Shown here in pieces: positions 1-8,766 of a stretch of DNA of 14,405 bases (within the stretch, counting starts at the first letter, position 1; each line of letters starts with the position of its first letter). The translations under genes and the position numbers were made by a program. The notes beneath the pieces are model-generated. The model was not told the DNA's origin. It worked only from the letters and a program-made list of their open reading frames with translations, and made no database searches. Origin of the DNA: an uncultured Oscillospiraceae bacterium (GTDB lineage Bacteria > Bacillota > Clostridia > Oscillospirales > Oscillospiraceae). Location of the stretch: the NCBI GenBank assembly GCA_905236265.1, contig CAJOOV010000126.1:1-14405 (forward strand), written 5' to 3'.

Positions 1-64
1 AGACAGCACCACAGGCACAGCGAATGGTGGTCTGCTGATAATCAGGATGAATTCCTGCCTTCAT
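1..64 (-). CDS. rpmE: 50S ribosomal protein L31, N-terminal fragment (cut by window edge)
   Basis: Only the first 21 codons are inside the window. The reading is MKAGIHPDYQQTTIRCACGAV cut after residue 20 or so, and it matches the very conserved start of bacterial L31 (M-K-x-x-IHPxY). Cysteines at residues 16 and 18 are the first half of the zinc site of the zinc-binding ('C+') L31 form; the second cysteine pair would lie outside the window. L31 is a small protein of the large ribosomal subunit that contacts the subunit interface. The start ATG (62-64) is preceded by GAGGTG at 71-76 with a six-base spacer. It lies 127 bases downstream of addA on the same strand, with its own promoter and a leader hairpin in the gap. 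It is too short to annotate from length, but the motif match is specific. Confidence 0.88.
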   Translation of the reverse strand, partial: MKAGIHPDYQQTTIRCACGAV

Positions 65-91
65 GTTGTTCACCTCTTTCGATGTCCGTAG

Positions 92-117
92 ATGGGGGAG
101 GCGTTTGGTCTCCCCAT
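92..117 (-). ncRNA. Hairpin in the rpmE 5' leader (possible L31 leader)
   Basis: The arms at 92-100 (ATGGGGGAG) and 110-117 (CTCCCCAT) pair as an 8-bp stem with one bulged base and a nine-base loop. On the minus strand this structure begins a few bases after the predicted transcription start and ends about 27 bases before the L31 start codon. No U-tract follows it, so it is not an intrinsic terminator. Ribosomal protein genes, rpmE included, often carry short autoregulatory leaders, and L31 leader motifs have been described in Firmicutes. That this is one of them is inference; I have not compared it with a covariance model. Confidence 0.45.
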
Positions 118-129
118 AAAGCAGTTGTT

Positions 130-158
130 ATCTTACCACACCCCGGCGGGAATTGCAA
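130..158 (-). promoter_or_regulatory. Predicted sigma-A promoter of rpmE
   Basis: Read on the minus strand, a -35 element TTGCAA (153-158) and a -10 element TAAGAT (130-135) are separated by 17 bases. The -10 is preceded by TGG, giving an extended -10 (TGn). Transcription would begin near 123, leaving a leader of about 59 bases before rpmE. It sits in the 127-base gap after addA, where I found no clear terminator, so read-through from addA could also contribute. Confidence 0.55.
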
Positions 159-191
159 CTGTTTTCTCCGGGATTTGTGGAAATTTTTCTC

Positions 192-3100
192 TCAAAGGGA
201 GAAGCCCTGTCCCAGACGGAAGTACCACAGCACCCTTTTCACCGCTTTTGTCCCGAAAATCCGCTCCAGCGCCCATGTATAGCTGTCCATCTGGCTGCGA
301 TAGCGCTCGCTGTGCTTCGCCACGTCCTTTGCGCTGACCCGGTCTGTCTTGAAATCGACCACCGTCAGCCCCTCCGGCGAGGTAAAGCAGCAGTCCACCA
401 CGCCCTGCATCATCACCCGCTCCTGCTCCGGCGCCTGAGGAAAAACTCTGGAGGCAGGGGCAAAGATGGAGAATTTAAACTCTCTTCGCAGATCCGGGGC
501 GTTTCGTGCCGCCCTGCCCAGCTCTGAGGCATAAAAGGCCGCCACCATCTCCGGCTCCACGCTGTCCGCCTCCGTCTGGGTGAGCCAGCGTCCCGCCACA
601 AGACGGGCAAGCTCCTCTCTCACCGACTCCGCCCTGTCCGCCTTGTCCAGATCAATCAGCTCCATCACCGAGTGAAGCACCGTGCCCTTCTGCGCCGCCG
701 TCAGACCCTTTGCCTGCTGGCGGAACCGGGGACGGGGGAAGTCCGGGGGCGGGGCAGGCTGTTTCGTCTCCTCCGCCGCCTCCTGGTCCAGCAGCCTGCC
801 CTTGAGCTGGGTTGCCGTCACCTTGGAGGGCAGCTCAGACAGCGCCTGCCACGGATAGCGCCAGTCCAGAAGGGAGAGATCCATGTCCTCCCCCTGCTGC
901 GGCCTCTCCTGAGCCGTTTCCCTCTCCGACACGGCCAGAGGTATCTGCCCCGGCACCAGCCGGATGTCCCAGCCCTGTGCGGAGATGGGGCGGGGGGATG
1001 TCCCTCCCAGCCGCAGCGCCTGTGCGTCCGTGCGTGCCAGCACCGGCAGCAGCAGCCACTTCGCCACGCTGTCCTTCTCCCGCAGCGCCTGAGGGTCGGG
1101 GTGGGGGCCGGACTCCGGCAGCAGGGCGGTCAGCTCCTTCCACGCATCTGCGCAGGAAAAGGTCATAATCAGCTTCTCTCTGGCACGGGTCATGGCGACG
1201 TAGAGCAGGCGCTGTTCCTCCGCCTTGCTCTCCTCTTCGATTCTCAGCTGCACCGCCTTCCGGGCAAGGGTGGGGTATTCCAGCCTGCGCTCCACATCCA
1301 CTCCCCTTGGCCCCACTCCCAGCTTGGGGTGAAACAGCATGGGCGAGCGCTCGTCAGCGCGGTTCACCGCCCGGTTCAGTCCCGCCAGCACCACCACGGG
1401 ATATTCCAGCCCCTTGGAGCGGTGGATGGACATAATCTGCACGCCCTCCCCCCCGGTTTTGGGCATGGCGGGCAGCCTGCCCTGCTGCTCCTCCATCCGC
1501 CGGAACCACTGCACGAAGTCAAACAGCCCTCCCCGTCCCTGTCCTGCGGCGGAGCGGACAAATTCATAAAAGGCCAGCAGATGCGCCCTGCGGCGCTGTC
1601 CTCCCTCCATCGCCCCAAACAGTGCCAGCAGGTTGGTCTGGTCATAGATCTCCCAGAGCAGCCTGTGGCAGGGGATGTCCACGCTGCGCAGGCGCAGGGC
1701 GTTCAGCCTGTCCAAAAACCCGGCGCAGTCCTCATCCCCCGCCGCCGCCCGGCGCACCAGACAGGCATACAGATCCGTCTCCTCCCGGTCACGGCGCAGG
1801 GCGGCCAGCTGGTCCGGAGTAAAGCGGCACAGCGGGGAGCGCAGCACGGAGAGCAGCGGCACATCCTGTCTGGGGTTGTCGATGATCTCCAGCAGGGACA
1901 GCACGCACTGTACCTCCGTGGTATGGATAAAGTCCTCCGCTCCGTCGGTCTGCCATGGGATGTTTCTGGCATCCAGCGCCTCCACCAGATAGCCCATCAC
2001 CGAGCCGGGGGAGCGGTAGAGGATGGCAATATCCCCCGGCCTCACCCGCCGGAGCTGGCCATCCTCTCCTGTGACGGGGAAGCCCTGTTCCAGAAGCTCC
2101 CCTACCCGCCGGGCCACATAATCCGCCTCCACCTGATCCTTCGGGATTTTGGCGGCCTTCTCCTCCTGCTCCATCGCAGACAGGTCGATGCAGTCCAGCT
2201 CCACCCGGTCGTCCGGATGGGGGGGATATGCCATGCCGGGATAGAGGCGCTGGTCGTCCGTGTAATCTATCTCTCCGAAGGCGCGGGTCATCAGATGCTC
2301 AAAGACGAAGTTCACCCCCTCCAGCACGCTGGCACGGGAGCGGAAGTTCCGGCTGAGGACAATGGTTCTCGGCTGCGTCTCCTTTGCCCTTGCGGCAGGG
2401 AGAAAGCTGTGGTACTTATGGAGAAAGATGGTGGGGTCTGCCAGACGGAAGCGGTAGATGGACTGCTTCACATCCCCCACCTGAAACAGGGTGCGTCCCC
2501 CGGAGGTGAGGGCATCGAAAATGGCGTTTTGTACGGCGTTGGTGTCCTGATACTCGTCCACCATCACCTCGGCGTAGCGGCCGCAGAGCTGCTGCGCCAG
2601 CGCCGTGGGCTGCCCCTGTGCATCACACAGCAGCCCCACGGTCATATGCTCCAAATCCCCGAAATCCACAATACGCCGGCGGCGCTTCACGGCGGCATAC
2701 CGCTCGTCCAGCGCCTGCGTCAGTTCAAACAGCGCCTGCACGGAGGGGCGCACCTGAGCCATGTCCTCCAGCAGCACCTCATTGGAGGCGAAAAACAGCT
2801 CCGGCAGCTTTGCCATCTGCTTTTTGCACTGCTCTCTGGTCTGCTTGACCTCCTCCTGAAGGCGCTTATCCTGAATCTTCCGGCTGACGCCCAGACGGGG
2901 AAAGGCGATCTCGCAAAGGGCATGGGCGCTGTCCCACCCCCGTTCCAGACCGCCCAGAAAGGCGTCCATTGCGTCCATGGTATCGCAGAAGCTGGGGGAG
3001 TACGCCTTTTCCAGCTCTGCATCCTCCATCATGGCGTTGAGCGCCTGCACCATGCGGTCATACCAGTAGCGGGTCACGTCCTGCGCCCGTTTTATAATCT

Positions 3101-3743
3101 GCTCTCCCCACGCCGTCTCTCTCACGTCCTTCACGCCGGAGAGGTCAAAGGCGGCGGACTGCTCTCGCAGCCACCGGCCGGGGTCAGGGTGGGACTGGAT
3201 ACGGGTATGGATGTCCAGCACGATCTCCCGCAGCCGGCTGTCGTCCCGCCCGGCGGACATGGTATCCACAAGGCGGGAGAAGCCGTCCTCCGGCTCCATG
3301 GACTCGTAGCGCTCCTCCATCAGCGCCTCCAGCGTCTCCCGGCGCAGCAGCTCCGCCTCTCCTTCCTCCACCACCCGGAAGTCCGGATCCAGCTCCAGCA
3401 GGTGTCCGAACTCCCGCAGCAGCGCCGAACAGAAGGCGTGGATGGTGGAAATCTGCGCCCGGTAGACCAGCGATACCTGACGGCGCAGGTGCCTGTCGTT
3501 GGGCTTTTCCCCCAGACGCTGGTTCAGCGCCTGCAGAATCTTCCCTCTCAGCTCCGCCGCAGCCGCCTTGGTGAAGGTGATAATGAGAAACCGGTCTACG
3601 TCCAGCCCCTCCTGCTCCACCCGGTTCAGCAGCCGCTCCACCAGCACCCGTGTCTTTCCGGAGCCTGCGGCGGCGGAGACCAGAAGCTCTCCTCCCCGGT
3701 TGTCCACCACGCTGCGCTGCTGGTCAGTCAGTTGAATGCTCAT
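192..3743 (-). CDS. addA: ATP-dependent helicase/nuclease subunit A (AddA)
   Basis: AddA is the UvrD-like 3'-5' helicase and nuclease subunit of AddAB, which resects double-strand breaks and loads RecA in the cytoplasm. The protein has 1183 residues, close to the usual 1200-1250. Helicase motifs appear in order: Walker A AAGSGKT (25-31), motif Ia FTKAAAAEL (57-65), motif II VDEYQDTN (395-402), motif III QVGDVKQSIYRFR (421-433), motif V SIHRSKGLEYP (772-782) and motif VI EEQRLLYVAMTRAREK (842-857). The C-terminal RecB-type nuclease is intact: GVVD with Asp1117, VVDFKTD with Asp1130 and Lys1132, and the Q1151-x3-Y1155 motif. The ATG (3741-3743) overlaps the addB stop as ATGA, and a strong AGGAGG (3751-3756) lies seven bases upstream. 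Co-transcription and translational coupling with addB are expected. No key residue appears to be missing. Confidence 0.97.
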   Translation of the reverse strand: MSIQLTDQQRSVVDNRGGELLVSAAAGSGKTRVLVERLLNRVEQEGLDVDRFLIITFTKAAAAELRGKILQALNQRLGEKPNDRHLRRQVSLVYRAQISTIHAFCSALLREFGHLLELDPDFRVVEEGEAELLRRETLEALMEERYESMEPEDGFSRLVDTMSAGRDDSRLREIVLDIHTRIQSHPDPGRWLREQSAAFDLSGVKDVRETAWGEQIIKRAQDVTRYWYDRMVQALNAMMEDAELEKAYSPSFCDTMDAMDAFLGGLERGWDSAHALCEIAFPRLGVSRKIQDKRLQEEVKQTREQCKKQMAKLPELFFASNEVLLEDMAQVRPSVQALFELTQALDERYAAVKRRRRIVDFGDLEHMTVGLLCDAQGQPTALAQQLCGRYAEVMVDEYQDTNAVQNAIFDALTSGGRTLFQVGDVKQSIYRFRLADPTIFLHKYHSFLPAARAKETQPRTIVLSRNFRSRASVLEGVNFVFEHLMTRAFGEIDYTDDQRLYPGMAYPPHPDDRVELDCIDLSAMEQEEKAAKIPKDQVEADYVARRVGELLEQGFPVTGEDGQLRRVRPGDIAILYRSPGSVMGYLVEALDARNIPWQTDGAEDFIHTTEVQCVLSLLEIIDNPRQDVPLLSVLRSPLCRFTPDQLAALRRDREETDLYACLVRRAAAGDEDCAGFLDRLNALRLRSVDIPCHRLLWEIYDQTNLLALFGAMEGGQRRRAHLLAFYEFVRSAAGQGRGGLFDFVQWFRRMEEQQGRLPAMPKTGGEGVQIMSIHRSKGLEYPVVVLAGLNRAVNRADERSPMLFHPKLGVGPRGVDVERRLEYPTLARKAVQLRIEEESKAEEQRLLYVAMTRAREKLIMTFSCADAWKELTALLPESGPHPDPQALREKDSVAKWLLLPVLARTDAQALRLGGTSPRPISAQGWDIRLVPGQIPLAVSERETAQERPQQGEDMDLSLLDWRYPWQALSELPSKVTATQLKGRLLDQEAAEETKQPAPPPDFPRPRFRQQAKGLTAAQKGTVLHSVMELIDLDKADRAESVREELARLVAGRWLTQTEADSVEPEMVAAFYASELGRAARNAPDLRREFKFSIFAPASRVFPQAPEQERVMMQGVVDCCFTSPEGLTVVDFKTDRVSAKDVAKHSERYRSQMDSYTWALERIFGTKAVKRVLWYFRLGQGFSL

Positions 3744-6700
3744 TGCTCCGCCTCCTCCCGTCCGGTCTGCTCCCAGAATTCTTTGCCCTGTACGCTGTAA
3801 AGCCAGCGGCGGCGGTCACTGCCCCGCCCCTCTTCAAAATGACAGCACTGGGCATAGTCGCACCAGTCGCAGGCGGAGTGGCCGCCCGCCTTATAGTAGG
3901 GGTCTGCGTCCACGTCTCCCCGGGCGATCTCCCTGCCCATGTCCTCCAAAAGCCGCTGCAGCCGCCGCTGCAGCCGTCCCCACTGCTCCGCAGTGGCAAG
4001 GGCATCCCCGGAGATGGCGCCTGTTTTTCCTACCCGCAGGGGGAGGAACCGGGGGCCGTCGTCCCCCCACTGCTCCATCGCCCGAAGCACCTCCTCGTCC
4101 CGCAGCAGCAGTCCTGAGCGGCGCAGCGCCTGATCTGCCCTGTGCCGCCGCACCTGCTCGTCCATCTCTCTGGAGCCGGACAGGTACACGTCCCTCGCCG
4201 GGAGGTAGAGCACCCCGGAGGGAATCGTCTTCATATGGTAGTAGTCCTCCCCCCGCTCCTGAAGGGTGAAGAGATAGAGCAGCATCTGGAGGCTCAGTCC
4301 GTGCCACACGTCCGTGAGGCTGAAGGACTTGCGCCCCGTCTTATAGTCCACCACCCTCAGATACAGCCGTCCGTCCTTCTCCCAGCCGTCCACCCGGTCC
4401 ACAAAGCCGGAGACAGAGAGGGTAATGCCCTCCACCTGAAGCTCCACCGGGGGCAGCTCCTGCCCTTTGCCGAAGCCCAGCTCAAAATCAATGGGCTGGA
4501 AGCGGCTGCACTGCAGCTCCTCCACCACATTGTCCACAATCAGCTCCACTGAGCCCAGCATCCGGCGAAACAGGTACCGGAACCGGGCGGACTGATCCTG
4601 CGTCCCTCCCAGCTCCTGTTGCAGGTAGCGCTCCACGCTCTCGGCAATCAGCTCCCTGCGCCTTTGCCGGGTCAGGGAGGCTGCGCCTCCCTCCTGCTTC
4701 GCCGTTTTCAGCACATGCTCCAAAACGTAGTGGACAAAGGTGCCTGTCTCCGGGGCGTCAAAGCCCGCCCTGCGCCGGGGCTTCGCCTTCAGCCCGTACT
4801 GGCAGAAATAGGCGAAGTGGCAGCTCTTCAGCTTGTCCATTCTGGACGCAGAGAGCGCCGCCCGGTGGGAGTACAGATCCTGCACGCCCTGGGGGCTCAG
4901 CCTGCCCCGGCTGAGGCGGCTGGCCTGCAAGACCTGACGGGGCAGATGCTCCCATCCCGGACGCTGTCCCAGACGCTCCAACACCGCCCAGTTCTCCGTC
5001 TCCGCTGCCAGCTCTGCGGCGGGGAGGGGTGCCAGAAGCCGGTTCTCCGGCCGCTCCTGCCCTCTGGTGAGGGAGGGGAACATGGTCTCCAGCCGGTGCC
5101 ACAATACGGCGGGGCGCTTCTCCGCCCCTCCGCTCTGCCGGGGGCAGGTCAGCACCAGCAGCTCCTGCGTGCGGGTGAGAATGTCGTATGCCATGGTCTG
5201 CTCCCTGTCCAAGCGCTGCTGCGCCGTGGGTGCCAGCGTCAGCCCCTGACCGGTGAGCATTTCCCTGTCCTCGTCGGTGAGAAGCCCCGGAGACTGGGAG
5301 ACCATGGGAAAATGCTCGTCGTCCACCCCCAGCAGGAACAGCGCCTTGCAGGAGATCCGGTTCAGCCGTGCCAGCTCGCCTGCGCTGACCCTGTCCAGCG
5401 AGACGGGGATGGAGCCTACCCGGTACTGGCTCAGCACCAGCCGGAACAGCTCGGAGAAGTATTCCAGCTCCATCTCCTGCTCCCCCAGCAGCTCGCAGCA
5501 CTGCTCCAGCGCCGTGGTGAGAATCTCCCAGAGCTGGCGGTATTCCTCCGCCTGCTGCAAATCCCCCTGCTCCCGCAGCGCCGCCGTCCGCTCCGTCAGG
5601 CGCAGAGGCAGGCCGATCTCCTCCAGAAAATCATATATCGCCTGACTCAGCTCCTCCCCGGTGCCCCTTTTGTGCGCTCCAAGGTGCGCCAGCGGGCGGA
5701 CAATCTCCCGGCGCAGGGCATCAAGCCGCTGCACCAGCGCCGTGTCCTCATCCCGCCATGGCAGGGCGTAGCCCATAGGGTGCCAGCTCCACGGCTCCTG
5801 CCTTGTCCACCTGCTGGCCCGGATGCGCCAGCACAGCACATAGTTTTCCAGCTCGTCCACCTGCTGCCAGCTCACCCCGGCCAATCCGGTTTTCAGGTAC
5901 CGGAACATATCCTCATACTCATAGCCCCTGCCCACGCAGTCCAGCGCCGCCGTCAGCAGGGTCAGCACCGGCTTTTCCAGCACCTCGTCCATACGCCCGA
6001 GAAACAGGGGAATCCCATAGCGGCGAAATACCGTGTCCAGCGCCGCCTCGTATTCTCCCATACTGCGGCACGCCACCGCTATGTCCCGGAAGTGCCAGCC
6101 CTTTTCCCGCACCAGTCTGAGTATCTCCCCTGCCGACCACTCCGCCTCGGCATAGGGGTTCTCCCCCCGGAACAGGCACAGACCCTCTCCCGGCTGGGTA
6201 CACGCTGCCCCGTCGGAGAACAGATGCTCCTCCATGTGCCGCAGCCATGCCCCTGCACCGTCCTGACGCTGGGTGAGAACGGTGTATTCCAGCCCGGTAT
6301 GCCGCTCCCTTGCCAGCTCCATCAGCGCCAGCGCCGTCTTCCGGGAGGCGGCAAACACGCCCTCCCCCTGCGTGTCCAGCGTATCGCAGGTCAGCACTGC
6401 GGTGACGCAGTGCGCCTGCGCCAGCATGGGGGAGAGCACCAGCTTCTGCTGGGGGGTAAAGTCTGTAAAGGCGTCCAAATAGACGTCCTTGCCCTGAAAC
6501 CACCGGCAGGATTCCAGCGTCTGCGCCAGACGGGTCAGCCTGTCTCGGGGATCCATCCCCTGACGAGACACCAGCGCCTGATAGGTGGAGAGAATCAGCC
6601 CCAGATCATGCAGCCGCTCCTCCTGCTCCCCTGCTGCCAGCAGCTCCTCCGCCGGGACACAGTAGCTTTTCAGCTCGTCCGCCGTGGCGAGAAGCTGCTG

Positions 6701-7045
6701 TAAAAAGGCGGGCTTTCGGGAGTAGCGGCCATAGACCTTCAGCTTCCCGCTGACGGCGGAGACCGCAAGGCTCATCAGCAGCAGCCGCCCGCCTGCATCC
6801 AGCGCAGGCTGGGCAAGCCCCCCCGCCTGCCGGAAGACCCGGTTGGCCAGCCGGGTAAAGGACAGCACCTCCCCATACCGGGAGGACTCGTCCCCGCACT
6901 GCTGGCACAGCATGCGCTCCATGTCGTGGGAATCCTGCTCCGGCACAATGAGCACCTGGGGTCTGTGCTGACCGTTTTCCCGTATCATCTGGAATATGCG
7001 GGTGGTCTTTCCGGTTTTCGCCCGTCCGAGAATCAGCTTCAGCAT
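3740..7045 (-). CDS. addB: ATP-dependent helicase/deoxyribonuclease subunit B (AddB)
   Basis: AddB is the partner of AddA. It carries the nuclease that cuts the 5'-ended strand and the inactive-helicase scaffold that recognises Chi. From the ATG at 7045 it has 1101 residues, slightly shorter than the B. subtilis protein. The N-terminal Walker A is GRAKTGKT (7-14). The C-terminal nuclease shows FVDRVD (Asp883) and VVDYKTG (Asp900, Lys902). The four cysteines of the family's iron-sulfur cluster are present: Cys742 in SCHFAYF and the C-terminal set Cys1059, Cys1062 and Cys1068. I chose the ATG at 7045 because AGGAG lies nine bases upstream and the protein then begins MLKLILGRAKTGKT, as in the family. 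In-frame TTG (7069) and ATG (7066) codons lie upstream of that ribosome binding site and are unlikely starts. Confidence 0.96.
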   Translation of the reverse strand: MLKLILGRAKTGKTTRIFQMIRENGQHRPQVLIVPEQDSHDMERMLCQQCGDESSRYGEVLSFTRLANRVFRQAGGLAQPALDAGGRLLLMSLAVSAVSGKLKVYGRYSRKPAFLQQLLATADELKSYCVPAEELLAAGEQEERLHDLGLILSTYQALVSRQGMDPRDRLTRLAQTLESCRWFQGKDVYLDAFTDFTPQQKLVLSPMLAQAHCVTAVLTCDTLDTQGEGVFAASRKTALALMELARERHTGLEYTVLTQRQDGAGAWLRHMEEHLFSDGAACTQPGEGLCLFRGENPYAEAEWSAGEILRLVREKGWHFRDIAVACRSMGEYEAALDTVFRRYGIPLFLGRMDEVLEKPVLTLLTAALDCVGRGYEYEDMFRYLKTGLAGVSWQQVDELENYVLCWRIRASRWTRQEPWSWHPMGYALPWRDEDTALVQRLDALRREIVRPLAHLGAHKRGTGEELSQAIYDFLEEIGLPLRLTERTAALREQGDLQQAEEYRQLWEILTTALEQCCELLGEQEMELEYFSELFRLVLSQYRVGSIPVSLDRVSAGELARLNRISCKALFLLGVDDEHFPMVSQSPGLLTDEDREMLTGQGLTLAPTAQQRLDREQTMAYDILTRTQELLVLTCPRQSGGAEKRPAVLWHRLETMFPSLTRGQERPENRLLAPLPAAELAAETENWAVLERLGQRPGWEHLPRQVLQASRLSRGRLSPQGVQDLYSHRAALSASRMDKLKSCHFAYFCQYGLKAKPRRRAGFDAPETGTFVHYVLEHVLKTAKQEGGAASLTRQRRRELIAESVERYLQQELGGTQDQSARFRYLFRRMLGSVELIVDNVVEELQCSRFQPIDFELGFGKGQELPPVELQVEGITLSVSGFVDRVDGWEKDGRLYLRVVDYKTGRKSFSLTDVWHGLSLQMLLYLFTLQERGEDYYHMKTIPSGVLYLPARDVYLSGSREMDEQVRRHRADQALRRSGLLLRDEEVLRAMEQWGDDGPRFLPLRVGKTGAISGDALATAEQWGRLQRRLQRLLEDMGREIARGDVDADPYYKAGGHSACDWCDYAQCCHFEEGRGSDRRRWLYSVQGKEFWEQTGREEAEQ

Positions 7046-7081
7046 TGCGTTCCACTCCTGTCGCATCAAATCAACTGTCTT

Positions 7082-7110
7082 ATTATATCAGTTTTCCCAT
7101 CACTTGGACA
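7082..7110 (-). promoter_or_regulatory. Predicted promoter of addBA
   Basis: On the minus strand there is a perfect -10 TATAAT (7082-7087) preceded by TGA, an extended -10. The hexamer 17 bases upstream, TGTCCA (7105-7110), is a poor -35, which is tolerable for an extended -10 promoter. Transcription would start near 7075, about 30 bases before the addB ATG. It is arranged divergently with the promoter at 7132-7160. Confidence 0.6.
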
Positions 7111-7131
7111 GGGGAAGTGCCCTCTTTCTCC

Positions 7132-7160
7132 TTGCCCGGAGGGAAGAAATCGTGTAAAAT
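7132..7160 (+). promoter_or_regulatory. Predicted promoter of the DUF3810-cdd operon
   Basis: TTGCCC (7132-7137; four of six consensus bases) and TAAAAT (7155-7160; five of six) are separated by exactly 17 bases. The predicted start near 7167 gives a short leader of about 25-30 bases. The element is back to back with the addB promoter in a 145-base divergent gap that contains no gene. Confidence 0.5.
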
Positions 7161-7190
7161 ACTGACAGAGAACCTGTCCGGAAAGGGGGG

Positions 7191-8369
7191 ATGTGTGTGG
7201 TAGAAGAAAAGGCTGTCCCTGTTCATGCCTCTCCCCCTGTCTCAAAGCAGCCCTCTCCCCTGCCTGCGCTGCTGGCCGCACTGCCCCCCGTTGTGTTTCT
7301 GCTCCTGTTTCGCCTTGTGTGCCACAACCGGGCAGTGGTGAACACCGTGGTCTGGCACGTCACCACCCCCGTCAAGCACGCTATTGCCCATCTCTGCGCC
7401 CATCTCCCCTGTAACGTGGCAGAGCTGGTGTGGACGGCGGGGGTTCTGGGGGCATTGGCGCTGGCGGCAGGCAGCCTGCACGCTGTACTGCGCAGCACCA
7501 TGCTCCGCCTCCGGGGCGGGGCAGAGCGTCCCCTGAAAACGCTGCTGTGCCGCTGGCTGGTCATCCTTGCCGCCGCCCTCTGGGTCTACGCCGGATACAC
7601 CGCCATGTGGGGTGTCAACTACTACGCCGACACCTTCTCCCAGCGCAGCGGATTGGAAGGGCGAAAAATCACCACAGAGGAGCTGGCCGCCCTCACCCGT
7701 ACCTTTGCCCTTCGCTGCAACGAGCTCTCCGGCAGTGTCCCCCGAAACGGCGACGGGGTCTATCAGGGAGAGCTGCCCCTGCTGTTTTCCAAAGCAGCCG
7801 GGCAATATGAGGCGCTGTATGAGGAGTTCCCCTGTCTGGACATGGACGAAACCCCCGCCCGCCCCATGTTCTACTCCAAAATCATGAGCGCCATCGGCTT
7901 TACCGGCTTCTACTTTCCCTTTACCGGAGAGTCGCTGGTCAATGTGGATGCTCCCTACTGTCTTGTCCCTGCCACCATCCTCCATGAGCTTGCCCATCAG
8001 CGCAACGTGGCTCTGGAGGACGAGGCAAACTTCCTCGCCATAGCGGCGGGGCTGCACAGCGATGATGGGGAGTTCCGGTATTCCGCTGCGCTGATGGGGT
8101 ATATCCACCTGTCCAACGCCCTGTACGCCGCAAAGCCCGGCCTGTGGAGCGAGACGGACGCACTGCTGAACGATCAGGTCAGGTGCGACCTGCAGGACAA
8201 CAACGCCTTCTGGCGCTCCCACGACTCCCCGGCGTCGGACGCCGCCGAGGGGGTATACTCCTCCTTTGCCCGCTCCTATGAGCAGGAGGATATTATGAAA
8301 AGCTACGGCGCCTGCGTGGATCTGCTGGCCGCCTACTACTTACCGAAGGAGCGTGAAACAGATGGATGA
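7191..8369 (+). CDS. DUF3810 family membrane protein with HELAH zinc-protease-like motif
   Basis: The protein has about 392 residues. Three hydrophobic segments (about 24-44, 76-100 and 120-143) would place the long C-terminal half on one side of the membrane, probably outside. That half contains HELAHQ (265-270) followed by EDEAN (Glu277 or Glu279). This is the HExxH plus downstream Glu pattern of zinc metallopeptidases and is the hallmark of DUF3810. The family has no established substrate, so peptidase activity is inference. A purine-rich AAAGGGGGG (7182-7190) abuts the ATG at 7191, which is unusually close; the in-frame GTG at 7197 has more normal spacing and could be the true start. The gene's last eight bases overlap the start of cdd. 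What it does for a nucleoside-salvage neighbour is not evident. Confidence 0.85.
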   Translation: MCVVEEKAVPVHASPPVSKQPSPLPALLAALPPVVFLLLFRLVCHNRAVVNTVVWHVTTPVKHAIAHLCAHLPCNVAELVWTAGVLGALALAAGSLHAVLRSTMLRLRGGAERPLKTLLCRWLVILAAALWVYAGYTAMWGVNYYADTFSQRSGLEGRKITTEELAALTRTFALRCNELSGSVPRNGDGVYQGELPLLFSKAAGQYEALYEEFPCLDMDETPARPMFYSKIMSAIGFTGFYFPFTGESLVNVDAPYCLVPATILHELAHQRNVALEDEANFLAIAAGLHSDDGEFRYSAALMGYIHLSNALYAAKPGLWSETDALLNDQVRCDLQDNNAFWRSHDSPASDAAEGVYSSFARSYEQEDIMKSYGACVDLLAAYYLPKERETDG

Positions 8370-8766
8370 TAAAACACTGGTAGAGCTTGCCTTCTCCATG
8401 CTGGAAAAGGCATACTGTCCCTATTCCCATTTCCCTGTAGGCGCTGCACTGCTCTGCGGCGACGGCAGCGTCTACACCGGCTGCAACGTGGAGAACGCCG
8501 CCTATGGCCAGGCCATCTGCGCCGAGCGCACGGCGCTGGTCAAGGCGGTGAGCGAGGGGCACCGGGACGATTTCGTGACGCTGGCGGTGGTGGGCAGCAG
8601 CGAGGACTACTGCTGGCCCTGCGGTGCCTGCAGGCAGATGCTCAATGAGTTCGCCCCCCGTCTGCGGCTGCTGGTGGGAAGGCGTGACCATCAGTTCTAT
8701 GAGACAACCCTTGACCGGCTGCTGCCCCACGGCTTCGGGCCGGAATCCCTGAAGGGCGCTTTATGA
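8362..8766 (+). CDS. cdd: Cytidine deaminase
   Basis: The enzyme deaminates cytidine and deoxycytidine to uridine and deoxyuridine in pyrimidine salvage, in the cytoplasm. The protein has 134 residues, typical of the short homotetrameric class with a three-cysteine zinc site. Residues YSHFPVGAAL (21-30) and the ribose-binding NVEN (42-45) are conserved. The zinc and catalytic site is CAE (Cys53, Glu55) plus PCGAC (Cys87, Cys90). The start is the ATG at 8362, because AAGGAG (8346-8351) lies ten bases upstream. The GTG at 8353 is only one base from that site. The start overlaps the end of the DUF3810 gene by eight bases, and the stop overlaps the next start as ATGA, so all three genes are probably translated from one message. 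Confidence 0.96.
   Translation: MDDKTLVELAFSMLEKAYCPYSHFPVGAALLCGDGSVYTGCNVENAAYGQAICAERTALVKAVSEGHRDDFVTLAVVGSSEDYCWPCGACRQMLNEFAPRLRLLVGRRDHQFYETTLDRLLPHGFGPESLKGAL

Noticed and set aside
672..3800. A 1042-codon open frame on the plus strand opposite addA
   Set aside because: It is in exact antisense codon register with addA (both begin at positions divisible by 3). Stops could arise only from TTA, CTA or TCA codons in addA, which a GC-rich gene avoids. The translation is low-complexity, rich in His, Gln, Leu and Pro, with no recognisable domain.
4619..6703. A 694-codon plus-strand open frame opposite addB
   Set aside because: It has the same antisense register as addB and is explained by avoidance of TTA, CTA and TCA codons. 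No domain or ribosome binding site supports it.
7106..7179. Inverted repeat GGACAGG (7106-7112) and CCTGTCC (7173-7179) flanking the divergent promoters
   Set aside because: It is only 7 bp long with 60 bases between arms, and the flanks do not extend the symmetry. This is easily a chance match in GC-rich DNA, so I did not call an operator.
7242..8222. A 326-codon minus-strand open frame opposite the DUF3810 gene
   Set aside because: It is an in-register antisense shadow. The plus-strand frame has transmembrane segments, the HELAHQ motif and correct operon spacing.
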